The notes under the pieces are model-generated. The model was given only the letters and a program-made list of their open reading frames with translations, did no database searches and was not told the origin of the DNA. Positions 1-11,339 of a stretch of DNA of 64,000 bases are shown piece after piece (positions within the stretch are counted from its first letter, which is position 1; the number at the start of each line of letters is the position of its first letter). This DNA comes from Sisyra terminalis (taxonomy: Eukaryota; Arthropoda; Insecta; Neuroptera; Sisyridae), in contig OY292276.1 of the NCBI GenBank assembly GCA_958496175.1, forward strand, positions 58,417,080-58,481,079. The letters run 5' to 3'. Both the position numbers and the translations under genes were made by a program.

Positions 1-566
1 TTCACTCTAGTCTTTGGCAAATTAATAAATTAAATTGAAATTTTTCGAATATCTCATCAAAAACTTTTAAAACCCGTACACATGAAAGTTTGATGATGAA
101 TATCTTTTGAACGGTTAATTTAATCGCCAAAACATAAAATCCATTTTTATAGAGCAGTTAATTTCCAACAAAAATTTGTATTGCGCATTGTATAAGAGTC
201 ATTTATTTTCGAGTTATAAAATTCATAAATAAAAATTAAATTTGTCTGCAAATAATCAAAATTAAAACCTTAATATCTTTCAAATGGTGAGGCTTACGGA
301 AAAAATATACGATACCTTTTTTGTAGAGCATTAAATTTCCTAAAAAATTCTTTCAGAACATTTTTCTGTACAATCGATAAATGATGAGGTATGAATTTTT
401 TTCTATTGGACTGAGAAAAAAATACAAAACTGCGATGCGGAGGATCTTCCTATTAAAATTAAGAGCTCATACTTGGTGAGAATTTTTTTAAGGTGTCTAG
501 CGACCCATTTTTCCGTGTCACTTGTAAAAAAAAATAAACGATTTTTTTAAACCACCCTAAAGTGTA
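1..566. repeat. Truncated foldback-like repeat at window edge
   Basis: AT-rich sequence sharing short blocks with the foldback elements elsewhere in the window: a TTTTTTGTAGAGCATTAAATTT block near 320, a GCGATGCGG block near 433 and a TTAAGAGCT block near 460. It reads like the right arm of a related element whose left part lies outside the window. The right border is uncertain. It lies inside the probable intron upstream of the RASD-like exons. Confidence 0.4.
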
Positions 567-1023
567 CTCTAGGCTATATTTTGAAATAAAAAAATCAAAA
601 ATCAAAATGGTCGAAGTTATTAAAATTCTGATTTGAAAAGTTTACTTCCAGTTTTGTATATTAAAAAAAATAAAAATGTCCAGTTTTTTTTTGATTTAGA
701 AAGAACAGTTAATTTTCTATTTAATCCGCCATATTTCATAATTAAAAAAAATATTTTAAGTCGAAATTTTTTTTTCAAAAAATACGAATTTCAAACACGA
801 CAATTCTTTAGAAGCGTATAACTTGGCAAATAATCATCATTCGAAAAAAATATTTTGCGTCCACATTCATACTTACTAGAAGTACAATTATGCCAAATAT
901 GAACAAATTTCAAAACATCACTTTTTTTTCGCTGTCCGCTTCACGTGAAATGCCCCTATAATAATTTTGCCCCCAATTAGCCGACAAAGTTTTGTGATTA
1001 AAGTGGTTTCTTTGAATTTTTAG
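567..1023 (+). other. Intron upstream of RASD-like exon
   Basis: AT-rich sequence without a supported exon. It ends in a pyrimidine-rich acceptor (TTTGAATTTTTAG) at 1023, immediately before the conserved RASD-like coding exon. Confidence 0.5.
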
Positions 1024-1495
1024 AACCGTAACGAGTGAAGAGGCGAATGCTTATTGCACCACGCAGGATAATTATTGCGTATTTGTGGAATGTTCAGCCA
1101 AAAAAAATTTGCATATCGACGACGTATTTTACGAGCTATTTTTAGTTGCCAATTTACCGTTGGAGATGGCCCCCAATCATCACAAACGTATCAGTGTTGG
1201 GTAAGAAATAATTTTTGCACCAATTCGTGTAATTAAGTGATGCAATTGAATTGTTAGATTTGGCGCTCCATGTCCACTACCGCCCTCTGTGCCGACGCAT
1301 CCGTCGAAGAAGTACACACTGAGCATAAAGCGACGTTTGAGCGACGCCTGTGGCGTCGTGGCGCCGAACGTTCGACGGCCCAGCATTCGCACAGATCTGA
1401 TGATAATGCGAACGAAAACGTGCAGTTTGGGCGACGCCGAGGGTTCCAGTGCCAGCCGTGGCGCCCAGTCGTGGAACAAATGCGAGATACAATGA
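1024..1495 (+). CDS. RASD/Rhes (Dexras1-like) small GTPase, C-terminal two exons
   Basis: These are the last two coding exons of a Ras-family GTPase of the RASD1/Rhes type. Exon 1024-1200 (one split base, 58 codons, two split bases) encodes the G5 region with ECSAKKN, then DDVFYELF and LPLEMAP, as in RASD proteins. A GTAAG donor at 1201 and an acceptor ending at 1257 bound a 57-nt intron, and the phases match. Exon 1258-1495 encodes the basic RASD-specific tail: SIKRRLSDACG, then GVVAPNVRRPSIRTDLM (compare the VAPFARRPS segment of RASD1). It ends in CEIQ-stop, a CAAX prenylation box. Family knowledge: RASD proteins are membrane-tethered, guanine-nucleotide-binding signalling proteins. P-loop and switch exons must lie upstream of the window. 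Longer open frames on both strands over 1180-1593 are shadows of this exon. Confidence 0.87.
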
Positions 1496-1604
1496 CTAAA
1501 AAGCTTCAGCTTTCTCTGGATAATGAACAAAGTGCCAACATGAAAACGCAATGCAACATTATATAATGAAAAACTTGTGTTTTTTCCGAGCAAATAATAT
1601 CAAG
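1496..1604 (+). other. 3' flank / probable 3' UTR of RASD-like gene
   Basis: About 110 bases between the RASD-like stop codon and the foldback element. No perfect AATAAA is present; CAAATAATATC near 1590 is the closest. The mature 3' end may therefore lie in the inserted element. Confidence 0.35.
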
Positions 1605-1612
1605 TTTTACAT

Positions 1613-3592
1613 TAGACTGATTCAAAAAAAATGATGATTTTTTTTCTTAATTATATCGAAAATATTTTGGGAATGACAAAAAAAATCCTGTGAAAGTTTA
1701 AGCTCTTAATATTAATATTAAGAGGTGCCGCATCGCAAATTTCGATTTTCCATTTAAATAACATGGAAACAATATTCTCTTGCACTTTGGAATTTTATAG
1801 CTCACGTTGGTGACAATATTTCGGAATGACCAACGTATATTCTTGTAGAAAATTGAACGATCTACAAAAAAGGTCTCGTACAAGTTTTTGATATATTTAT
1901 TCTTTCAAAAGTTATTCGAGGTCAAAGTTGAACTAAAGAGAAATTTTAATATTTTTTCAATTTTTTGACGCAACCAACAATTTTATGAAAAAATTTTATA
2001 GGACATTTTTTGTAGAGCACTTTTTTTCTATAACTTATCTCTATAAAAGTTTTTGATATTTTTCACAGGTCCTAAGTTATTTAATTAAAATAAAAAAATC
2101 AATTTCCAATATTTTATATATATTCTTCAAAAAGTTAAAATCTTTAAATCTTTCTGGAATGTCAGAAATGACAAATCTTGAACTTTTACTAACAATATCG
2201 GAAATCTAATTCTAGAAAAAAATATACTGTAGTTTCCTCCTTTAAATACATTTTCCAGACTTTTAAGCTCTCCTGACAACCCTTGCTCTCTTGATATTCC
2301 AGATTCAAAATTTATTATCTCTATGGGGTCGCTCATAAAATACGTCACGCTAATATAAGCTTTTTCTGACCCTCTCACAATATTTGGGAATGACCAAGAT
2401 ATATTCTTGTAGAAAATTGAACGATCTACCAAAAAGGTCTTGTACAAGTTTTTGATATATTTATTCCCTCAAAAGTTATTCGAGGTCAAAGTTGAACTAA
2501 ATAGAAATTTTAATATTTTTTCAATTTTTTGACGCAACCATCAATTTTACGAGAAAATTTTTTAGGACATTTTTTGTAGAACACTCTTTTTTCTATAACT
2601 TATCTTTATAAAAGCTTTTGATATTTTTCACAAGTCCTAAGTTATTTACATTAAACTGAAAATTCCCTGAATTATTATATTTTTAACATAAAAATTATAT
2701 TTTTTATTTTAATTAAATAACCTAGGACCTGTGAAAATATCAAAAACTTTTATAGAGATAAATTATAGAAAAAAAGGTGCTCTACAAAAAATGTCCTATA
2801 AAATTTTCTCATAAAATTGATGATTGCGTCAAAAAATTGAAAAAATATTAAAATTTCTCTTCAGTTCAACTTTGATCTCCAATAACTTTTGAAGGAATTA
2901 ATATATAAATATATAAAACTTGTACATTTTTTGAAGCAAATATCAATTTTATGAGAAAATATTATGGGATCTTTTTTGTTGAGCATTTTTTTTCTATAAC
3001 TTATCTCTATAAAAGTTTTTGATATTTTTTACAGGTCCTAAGTTATTTAAATAAAATTAAAAAAATATAAATTTTATGTTAAAAATATAATAATTCAGGG
3101 AATTTTCAGTTTAATGCAAATAACCTAGGACCTGTAAAAAATATCAAAAACGTTTATAAAGATAAGTTATTGAAAAAAGAGTGCTCTACAAAAAATGTCC
3201 CATACAATTTTCTCATAAAATTGATGGTTGCGTCAAAAAATTGAAATAATATTAAAATTTCTCTTTAGTTCAACTTTGACCTCGAATAACTTTTGAAGAA
3301 ATAAATTTATCAAAAACTTGTTCGAGACCTTTTTTGTAGATCGTTCAATTTTCTACAAGAATATACCTTGGTCATTCCGAAATATTGTCACCAACGTGAG
3401 CTATAAAATTCCAAAGTGCAAGAGAATATTGTTTCCATGTTATTTAAATGGAAAATCGAAATTTGCGATGCGGCACCTCTTAATATTAATATTAAGAGCT
3501 TAAACTTTCACAAGATTTTTTTTTGTCATTTCCAACAATATTTTCGAAATAATTAAGAAAAAACAATTCATCATTTTTTTTGAATCAGTCTA
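1613..3592. mobile_element. Foldback element FB1 with 8-bp target duplication
   Basis: Long terminal inverted repeats begin TAGACTGATTC at 1613 and end GAATCAGTCTA at 3592. TTTTACAT occurs directly before (1605-1612) and after (3593-3600) as an 8-bp target site duplication. The arms run for hundreds of bases and share landmarks with the other copies: TTAATATTAATATTAAGAG, CATTTAAATAACATGG and CTACAAAAAAGGTCTCG. The interior is composite, with a second arm copy near 2380-2660 and further inverted stretches. No transposase is readable, so the element is non-autonomous. An 8-bp duplication of nTnnnnAn form and a TAGACTG terminus suggest hAT mobilisation (inference). Confidence 0.85.
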
Positions 3593-3600
3593 TTTTACAT

Positions 3601-6480
3601 AATAACCGAAATTCTTCGAACCAAGATACCAAAATTTTTCCGTACCTCTATATAAATTTTCCTTCAATTTGACCTGAAACTTTTCATATCAAGAAAAAGA
3701 AAGGTTGATGTAACGATCATGTAAATTTAAGGACGAGACAATAACTAAACGGTGCTAAAAACAAATAAATCAATTTTGCTATTCAAAATCCTTTTTGGAT
3801 ATATCCTAAACCGGTCTACACATTAGAAAGGAACAAAATTGTTGAATAGATTTGCTAGCAAAAGAATTTTGAGTAGCAATTTTTCCGATTTGGACCAAAT
3901 TTAGAAGACCAATTTGTTTTTAATATTCTCGTCTGATTTTCAATAGCAAGCTTTTATTGATTTGATTTAATTTTTTACAATTTGAAAATAAAAACTTTAC
4001 AATCGTAAAAAGATTAAATAAATAATTTGCAACATTACTTTTAAATGCAGCAAAGAAAACTGAACTTTTCTTCAATCATATATAATTCAAAAGATTTATA
4101 CTGAATCAAGTAAGGTAAATAAAGCTCAATACTAAAGCTTATTTTATTAAGAATTCTTTGATCTAATTATATTTTGAAATGGTTTTCCAAGAGGAAAATT
4201 AAGTTTGTTATAATTTTTTCAAGGAAAAACATATTTTATGCAACTTTTTTTTTTACCCGAATGTTAAACTTATTACTTACTTTATTGATTCCACAAAACT
4301 AAATTCCTGGTCAATATTTGGTATTGGTCTTTAATTACCTTACTTCCATCAAAGGATTATTTAAATTTTTCTATAACAAAGGCAACTTATTATCAACGTG
4401 GTCTACAATGGTTTGGTTAATACCAATTTTGGTAGAAAATATTAATTTTATTAAAAAGTTTAAAGAAATTGGGATCACTCAGTGATTTAGATGCGGTCGA
4501 TATCTTAACACTAAAAATAAATCTTGGTTAAAAAAATTAATTTCCATTTTTTAATCACAAATATAATAAATTTTGGTACCAAAATAATCTTCAACCCTTT
4601 ATATAAATGAATGTATTTACCCTGTTGGCTTCTGTATAAAATATTTAAAAAAAAAGCTTTAAATGGAAAGTATATACAACTGTGTTTGCTATGAAGTAAA
4701 AGGCCATAAATATCATTAATTAGTTTTAATTGAAAAAAAAAATAATTAAAATACTTGTAAGCGTCTACAAAATATATTTTAAACTCAAAAATCTAACTAA
4801 TATGATATAATGTTATCGAAAATATTTTCTTTCTTGTAATTTCTGTTATCTTTTATGTAAGGAAATAATTTTTCATATAATTACAATAAAGTATCTATTT
4901 AATATTTATATCAAATATGGAGTCTAAGTAAATCATTCGAAATCAATTGATTGAATAGTAAAATGAATTTTCATCAAGAAATTATAATAATTTTCTTTTT
5001 CGTTGAAACATATTTGCCATCAGCAAAAAATTAAAAAAGCCTTATCACATTTAAAAACTTCAATAATAAGAAAAATTAATTTCGAATGTTTTACCAAACT
5101 CCAAATAAAATATATCATTACAATATAAGTCCATTATAAATTCAGATGGCAATATTTTACGGTGTTTTATCGCTTATCTATGCGATCAACCCAAGTCCCC
5201 CGAAAACCAAATAATTAATCTAATATACTGACCAAAGAAATGTGTTAAAAAATGAAAAATTGTATAGAATAAATTGTTGTTATTTGTTATTTAAGGGTCC
5301 AAAAGTTTCCTTTTTTTGTTCATCTTTGTTGTTTTACATATCTTACTTGTACTAATTTCAACCATCAATACACATTCATATGTAATTAATTATATAAAAA
5401 TTACGATTGAAATATTTAAATAGTAATAAATTGTGCAGAATATATAATGATACACTTAAGATAATTTTTTCTATGGTAAATCGAATAAGTATTATTTTTT
5501 GCATTCATATAATGAATTAATTTTTGAAATAGCATCTATTATATATAATTATATTGTATCTATAAAAAGTGTGTTAATAAATTTTGAAAATGCCGAATTT
5601 TATTGGTGCTTTTCTTAAATGCGCATCTAATTACTTTATTAATTATTAATTAAATTGACTGATCATTTTTATATAAAATCCTGTTTATATGCAAAAATTT
5701 ATAAATATCATGTTTTCATAAGAATATTTATGGTAATTTAATAGTCGACTTCACTCCTGGGCAAATTTTTTCGACTAGAATATACAAGTTGCAAGTTCAA
5801 GTGCTTACAAGTGTTATAAAATAAGGGATGAATTATAATCACGCCAATCCATATTAAATTTAAAACAAGTATCATTTTAAGCAATAAAACTTCAATAATA
5901 TCTTCACACTTAATAATCTATTTTGTCAAATTTAATACACAATTTCACCACGTTACCTTTGCTTAATTTCGAAGATGTATATCAGGGTGATGGACTAAAA
6001 AGTGATTTCAATTTTCAGTATTAATAAAAATGAGCATGAAATACTATAAAAATTTTCCATTTTTTGATTAATGTTAACCCATAATTTTTTTGGCAATCTG
6101 TTTTTGAAAGGTAAAGTAACGACTGACGAATAAGTTCCAATGCAAGAATTTTAGAACCGCTATTTAAATAAATGTATTGTGTATGCAACCCATTATACAT
6201 TTATGTACTTAAATAAGAATAACTTGAATGATACAAAAGCCTCGAATTCCTTTTGTTTTTGATAGTAAATTACAAAGATTCGTTAAAGATATTTTAAATT
6301 AATTTTTTTTAATGATTGCTACAATAAATTTTTCTTCTTACAAAATTACATTTCTTTTGGAGATCTCTAAACTATTATACAATAATAGCTATAATAATTT
6401 CGCAACAAAAATGTTTCGTTTTTTGCTGTAAACTTCATTGACTTATAAGAGTTTCTGTGACTCGATAAAGTTTAATTTTA
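3601..6480. other. AT-rich intergenic DNA, nothing recognised
   Basis: No exon, repeat with a second copy in the window, RNA gene or element border could be supported. It has scattered poly-A and poly-T runs and stop codons in all frames. Confidence 0.5.
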
Positions 6481-6616
6481 ATTATTATTTTTTTGCATAG
6501 GATATACAACAATAAAAGAAGCAGACAACAAAGAAGGATTATGCGCTTTGGGATCGTTGTTCATCATCATACTGAACATTGATGGATTGTTGAAAAATTT
6601 AAAGGGAATTTTGAGA

Positions 6617-7590
6617 AGTTAATTTTTAAAATTTTGAAGGTTGATTTCATCCCTTAAACGAGTTTTTTTTTGGGAAAAATTTGCTGAGGATGTACAGATA
6701 GACATATACTTTCGATTGGCATCCTAAGAAAATTTTTTTACTGATGACGATTTTCGTAAAAAATTAACGATTGTTAACCCACAGTTTTTTTTGGACGAAA
6801 ATGATTTCTTCTGACAATTTGATGGTCGATTTCATCCCTTAAACATTGTTTGTTTGGGAAAATATTCACGCAGCAGGTACAGATGGACTTACACTTTTGA
6901 TTGGCATTCTAAAAATTTTTTTTCAAATTGGACGATTTTCGTAAAAAATCAACGATGATTAACCCACGTTTTTTTTTTGACAAAAATGATTTCTTCTGCC
7001 ACTTTGAGGGTCGATTGCATCCCTTAAACGAAGTTTGTTTTGGGAAAAATTTGCAGAGCATATACAGTTGGCCTTATACTTTTGATTGGCATTCTAAAAA
7101 AAAAATAATAATTTAACGATTTTCGTGAAAATTCAACGATGAACCCACTTTTTTTTTGTGACAAAAAATGAATTCTTCTGCCACTTTAATGGACGATTTC
7201 ATCCCTTAAACGTGTTTTGATTTCGGTAAAATTTGCACAGCATGTACAAATAAACGTATACTGTCGATTGTCATCCAAAAAAAAATTTTTGAACTTTACG
7301 ATTTTCGTGAAAAATCAACGATGGTTAACCCACGGTTTTTTTTTTGACACAAAATTAATAACTTCTGCCACTTTGAAAGACGATTTCATCCCTTAAACGT
7401 GGTTTGTTTTGGGAAAAATTTGCACAGCATGTACAAATGGACGTTTACTTTCGATTGGCATCCTAAATAATTTTTTTTAAATTTTACGATTGTCGTAGAA
7501 AACCAACGATTGTTAACTCACAGTTTTTTTTTTTTGACGATAAATTATTTACTTCTTCCACTTTGATTGACGATTTCATCCCTTAAACGT
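6617..7590 (-). repeat. Short (about 186-bp) satellite-related tandem units
   Basis: Six diverged tandem units are anchored on the TTCATCCCTTAAAC motif at about 6646, 6831, 7016, 7198, 7385 and 7575, spaced 182-190 bp. They are the reverse complement of part of the large satellite monomer (the segment with TTAACCCACG, TTGGCATCC and CATCCCTTAAACG). They lack the GTTTCGGGTTCGTAACGATG portion found in the longer monomer types. Confidence 0.8.
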
Positions 7591-8360
7591 GGTTCAAAAA
7601 ACAGAAATCGTCAACCCCATCCAAACTAAAATGGCTTATAACGTGGTGGAATAAGGGATGATTTTGGAACCAAAGGTAGTTTTGGGTTCGTTACAATGTA
7701 TAGAACGATAATTCAATAATCTTTTTCGATTTCGAATCAAAAAAATTTTTCGTCAAAAAAAACCGTGGGTTAACCATTGTTGATTTTTCTCGAAAATGGT
7801 CTAATTTGAAAATTTATTTTTTAGGGTGCCAATCGAAAGTATAAGTCCATCTACACATGCTGTGCAAATTTTTCCCCAAACAAACCACATTTAAGGGTTG
7901 AAATCGACCATCAAAGTCGAAGAAGAAATCGTCAACCCCATCCAAACTACAAAGGCTTATAACGTCGTGGAATAAGGGATGATTTTCGAACCAAGGGCAG
8001 TTTTAGGTTCGTAACAATGTATAGAACGATAATACGATTATCTCTTTTGATTTCGAAACCAAAAAATTTTTCGTCAAAAAAAACCGTGGGTTAACCATCG
8101 TTAATTTTTCTCGAAAATGGTCAAATTTGAAAATTTCTTTTCTAGGGTGTCAATCGAAAGTATAAGTCCATCTGTAAATCCTGTGCAATTTTTTCCAAAA
8201 ACAAACCACGCTTAAGGGTTGAAATCGACCATCAAAGTCGAAGAAGAAATCGTCAACCCCATCCAAACTACAAAGATTTATAACGTGGTGGAATAAGGGA
8301 TGATTTTCGAACCAAGGGCAGTTTCGGGTTCATTACAATGTATCAAACGCTAATGTAACT
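7591..8360 (+). repeat. Long (321-bp) ancestral-type satellite monomers
   Basis: Two complete monomers and one partial monomer in the same orientation as the main array. The TCAACCCCATCC landmark recurs at 7611, 7932 and 8253, giving a period of 321 bp. They carry the ATCGACCATCAAAGTCGAAG segment that the 335-bp array monomers have replaced. They meet the 186-bp units head-on at about 7590. Confidence 0.8.
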
Positions 8361-8420
8361 ATTATTCTTTGGATTGGAAATATTTCTGAATTGTTTTTTA
8401 TTAACCTTTTTTTTCTCTAG

Positions 8421-8520
8421 TAACGTAACTCATCAAAGATCACCGTTAACAACAAAGGATAGTCATTCGTTTTTGGATTGTCCCTCATCAGCATTGTTAA
8501 CGTGGATTGATAGCGGATGA
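8421..8520 (+). CDS. Candidate terminal coding exon, unknown protein
   Basis: A strong pyrimidine tract with acceptor (CTTTTTTTTCTCTAG) ends at 8420. It is followed by one split base and 32 open codons to a TGA at 8518-8520. The predicted tail contains HQRSPLTTKDSHSF and ends SSALLTWIDSG. Its base composition is clearly less AT-rich than its surroundings, which is why it is reported. I do not recognise the protein, no upstream exon was found, and a chance open stretch remains possible. Confidence 0.28.
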
Positions 8521-9190
8521 ACAATTGAAATCCCATTGTTGAAATTTGGAAGTGAAAGTGAATAATTTATATCAAAGTGTTATCAGATAAATTAGTGATC
8601 AATGTTTAATGAATTTGTGATATAAATCTTTGGTTCGAACTGACCAAATCAAAGACAAAGAATCTCTTGAAAATGTTTAATTGTTAATTGCAATAATATA
8701 ATTTTTAGTTGTTGGGTTTATATATTTAAATAAAAATAATTATAATGGAATATGAATTAATAGAAAAAGTAAAATTAATATTTGATTTGAGATTGTTATA
8801 TGTGTATGCGAATAAGTTTGATATAAGAAAACATTTAATTGAAATATTAATTGTTGTAATTTTTTCTGTAATTGAATCTTTATTTATATTCAATAAATGT
8901 TTTTTCAATGAAATTCATTGTTTTAATTATGAAGTTTTTAATTTCAGAGTATCCTTGATTTTTTTTCAGAATTTTTAAATTTTCAGCAATAATGATATTA
9001 AATAAGATTTGTTTGAGAATATCTGTAAAAGCTTAATCAAGCAATGATTTATTGATCGATCAATTGAAAATCATCTTAAACAACAATTACTTAATATGAT
9101 TATTGTTGATCTTAAAAATTGACAATAAGTGGCACTTTTGATTATCAATTTTCTATTGGTTTTCCGGTATTGTTGCACATAATATTCAGA
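8521..9190. other. AT-rich DNA, nothing recognised
   Basis: No supported feature. Open frames on both strands at 8726-8978 are Ile/Phe/Leu/Asn-rich translations of AT-rich DNA and are not taken as genes. Confidence 0.45.
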
Positions 9191-9560
9191 AGAAATTAAC
9201 CCTTTTGTTTGGCTATAAAATATCGAAGAATAACTAAAGGTCTTGAAAAAAATTTTTTGTGAAATATTTAAATATAAGTTTCAATGCTCCCAAAACATAT
9301 CTACTGCTAGTGTAGTGGGTGTGAGTGGTGAACATAGTGCCGGAGATCTCGGGTTCGATTCCCGAGAGTGTATATTTTTTTTTTTTAATTTTTTTTATAT
9401 TTTTTGTCGTAATAGTTAGTTCAATAACTCTATAACATTTCTCCTTGATCCTGAATCCTTAAAGTCGAAATATTCGATTGATTATTTCAACCATTTGGGG
9501 TCGGAATTAATCGACCAATAAATTATATTTTTATAGCTATGATGCTCACTTAATTTCTAA
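9191..9560 (+). repeat. Diverged relative of the tRNA-like cassette repeat
   Basis: The 3' half (TATTCGATTGATTATTTCAACC, then GGGGTCGGAATTAATCGACC) parallels, with many changes, the ATTCGATCATCACTTCAACC and GATCGATCGATTACG stretch of the repeat units at 10.1-16.3 kb. A tRNA-like segment occupies the corresponding place in front of it. Confidence 0.45.
9303..9372 (+). pseudogene. tRNA-like segment 1 (A and B box)
   Basis: TAGTGTAGTGG resembles an A box. CTCGGGTTCGATTCCCGAG forms a perfect T-arm with a B box, and a T-run follows. The presumed acceptor-stem bases do not pair, so this is a tRNA pseudogene or SINE head, not a working tRNA. Confidence 0.5.
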
Positions 9561-10080
9561 TAAACAGAAATTTTTGGAAATTTTTTTTATTAGAATTTTC
9601 GAGAAGGTTTAAAATTGAGTCGAGGAGTAATAAGAAATCCTTTTTTGACAATCCAATCAACCATTGTTATTGCATATAATTACATCATTTCTGCATAAAA
9701 TTACGATAACTTTCCTTACTGAAAAACATGCACTAATTAGTGCATCCTTATTCGCATTAATTGATACTATATTATAGTACTACTAATATATTACGAAATA
9801 AAGCTATCAAATTAAATTCTTAAGCTATCCAAAATAACGTTAAAGAATATCAAAAAGTTGCCATATCTTTAAACAATTCTTCTGGATGTAATTCGAAACA
9901 ACAATGGCTTAATTAACTTTCGGGAAGTTTAAAAAAGTTCCATTTAATTTCAATCAATAAAAAAATCATATGAATTGAATACTTCGATTGCTTTTCATTG
10001 AATTTTCCGAATTTAATCATACGAAACAAAATTAGACCTAAATAGTATTACAGTATAACAAGCAAATCAATAATATCGAA
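9561..10080. other. AT-rich spacer
   Basis: No gene seen. Fragments such as TTCGGGAAGTTTAAAAAAG hint at further diverged copies of the neighbouring repeat. Confidence 0.35.
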
Positions 10081-10265
10081 AAAAGCGATGAAGGACATTA
10101 AAATGTTACCATGTCTTTAGACAAATTTTCCAACTTTAACATGGAGAAGCAATGGTTAAAATATTTTCGGGAAATTCAATTTCCTTCGATCGAAAAAATT
10201 TTTCAAGTTTCAATCGATGAAGAAATCTTTATATATGAGTTTTAACGACGTTTACATATATCTTC

Positions 10266-10330
10266 CAATGGCCAAGTGGACTGAGATGTGGACTATCATG
10301 CAGAAGATCATGGATTCGATTCCTGGTTCC
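10266..10330 (+). pseudogene. tRNA-like segment 2 (A and B box)
   Basis: ATGGCCAAGTGGACTGAG matches an A box and GGATTCGATTCCTGG a B box, with about 35 bases between them. A GTAAGT sequence follows directly. A near-identical copy is at 14468-14533. Stems are imperfect, so it is read as a tRNA-derived promoter segment rather than a functional tRNA. Confidence 0.5.
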
Positions 10331-10525
10331 GTAAGTTTTTTCTATTTCTATTTAATATAAATATAATTCTAATGTATTCCTTTCAGCGTTAAATATCACT
10401 TTCGATCGTTAATAATTCACTTAACGTTACATTCAGCCGAATAATTCGATCATCACTTCAACCTTTCGAGGTTGAAAAGTGATCGATCGATTACGTAGAT
10501 TTTTTTTTTTTGATTTCCGCATACG

Positions 10526-10575
10526 TGACGTCTCCTAATGACGTCACTTAATGACGTCATCAAATGACGTCATCC
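10526..10575. promoter_or_regulatory. Cluster of TGACGTCA (CRE/ATF-type) palindromes
   Basis: Four TGACGTC cores lie within 50 bp, three of them complete TGACGTCA octamers, spaced about 12-13 bp. Equivalent clusters lie at about 11790-11847, 12897-12952, 14726-14765 and 15838-15895. TGACGTCA is the CREB/ATF consensus; actual binding is untested. Confidence 0.5.
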
Positions 10576-11339
10576 GCGCAAAAATGAGGGGGAGGATATC
10601 GAATTTTCGATTTTCGAGCAATAGGATTTAGGGAATGGCTTAGTTACGTAACGGGAAGCCTAAAAATCATATCCTATGGTGAATTTTTTTGGGTTTTTTT
10701 TTCGAAAAATTTTTGGCCGAAATTCTGATAAATCTCAAAAATAGGCTAAATCTGGTGTTTTTTTTCACTTTTTTCAACTTTAACGCCGTTTTTAGCGAAA
10801 ACTATCGATCGTAGGTTAACGATGGTAGGTTCATTCGATAGCGCTTGAATTACTCTATCGATGGTGTAAATTTGGTCCCGGAAAAGCTTAAGGGGAAAAA
10901 CTTTTTTTTCAACTTTTCAAAAATTTAATTTCGTCGACCAGATGCCCGTCGATTTTATGAAAACATTTTTTATCGAATTTTGGGATGAAATTTACACCAT
11001 AGGTGCATAACGTTACAATCAAGCTATAATCGAAAACAATTTGAACTTTTCGATAACCATAATCGAGTTTTACGAAATTAAAAATTTTCGTATTATGCGT
11101 TATAATGCAATGCAAATGTAAATTGTTTTCTTGAAAAAAAGTATCAAGGAACTAAAAATTTCACAATGTGGTTCCACAACTTTTCCGAACGTAACATGGA
11201 GGAAGCAATGGTTCAAATTTTTCCGGGAAACTCCACGAAAATCGTTCGATTGTAAAAAATTAAAGGAAATTAATTCGATAATAAAGTATTATATATGATG
11301 TAAGATAATGCTATTCAAATAGGTACAAATTTTTTTTTA

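Noticed and set aside
1180..1593. 137-codon minus-strand and 98-codon plus-strand open frames
   Set aside because: Shadows of the RASD-like terminal exon, whose frame has family motifs, splice sites and a CAAX end.
6501..6622. Possible exon after TTTTTTTGCATAG reading VVHHHTEH or LKNLKGILRS in alternative frames
   Set aside because: Two frames are equally plausible, there is no donor or partner exon, and it runs straight into satellite-like units.
9303..9372. Functional tRNA gene
   Set aside because: The T-arm pairs perfectly, but the acceptor-stem halves do not pair and no normal anticodon arm is visible.
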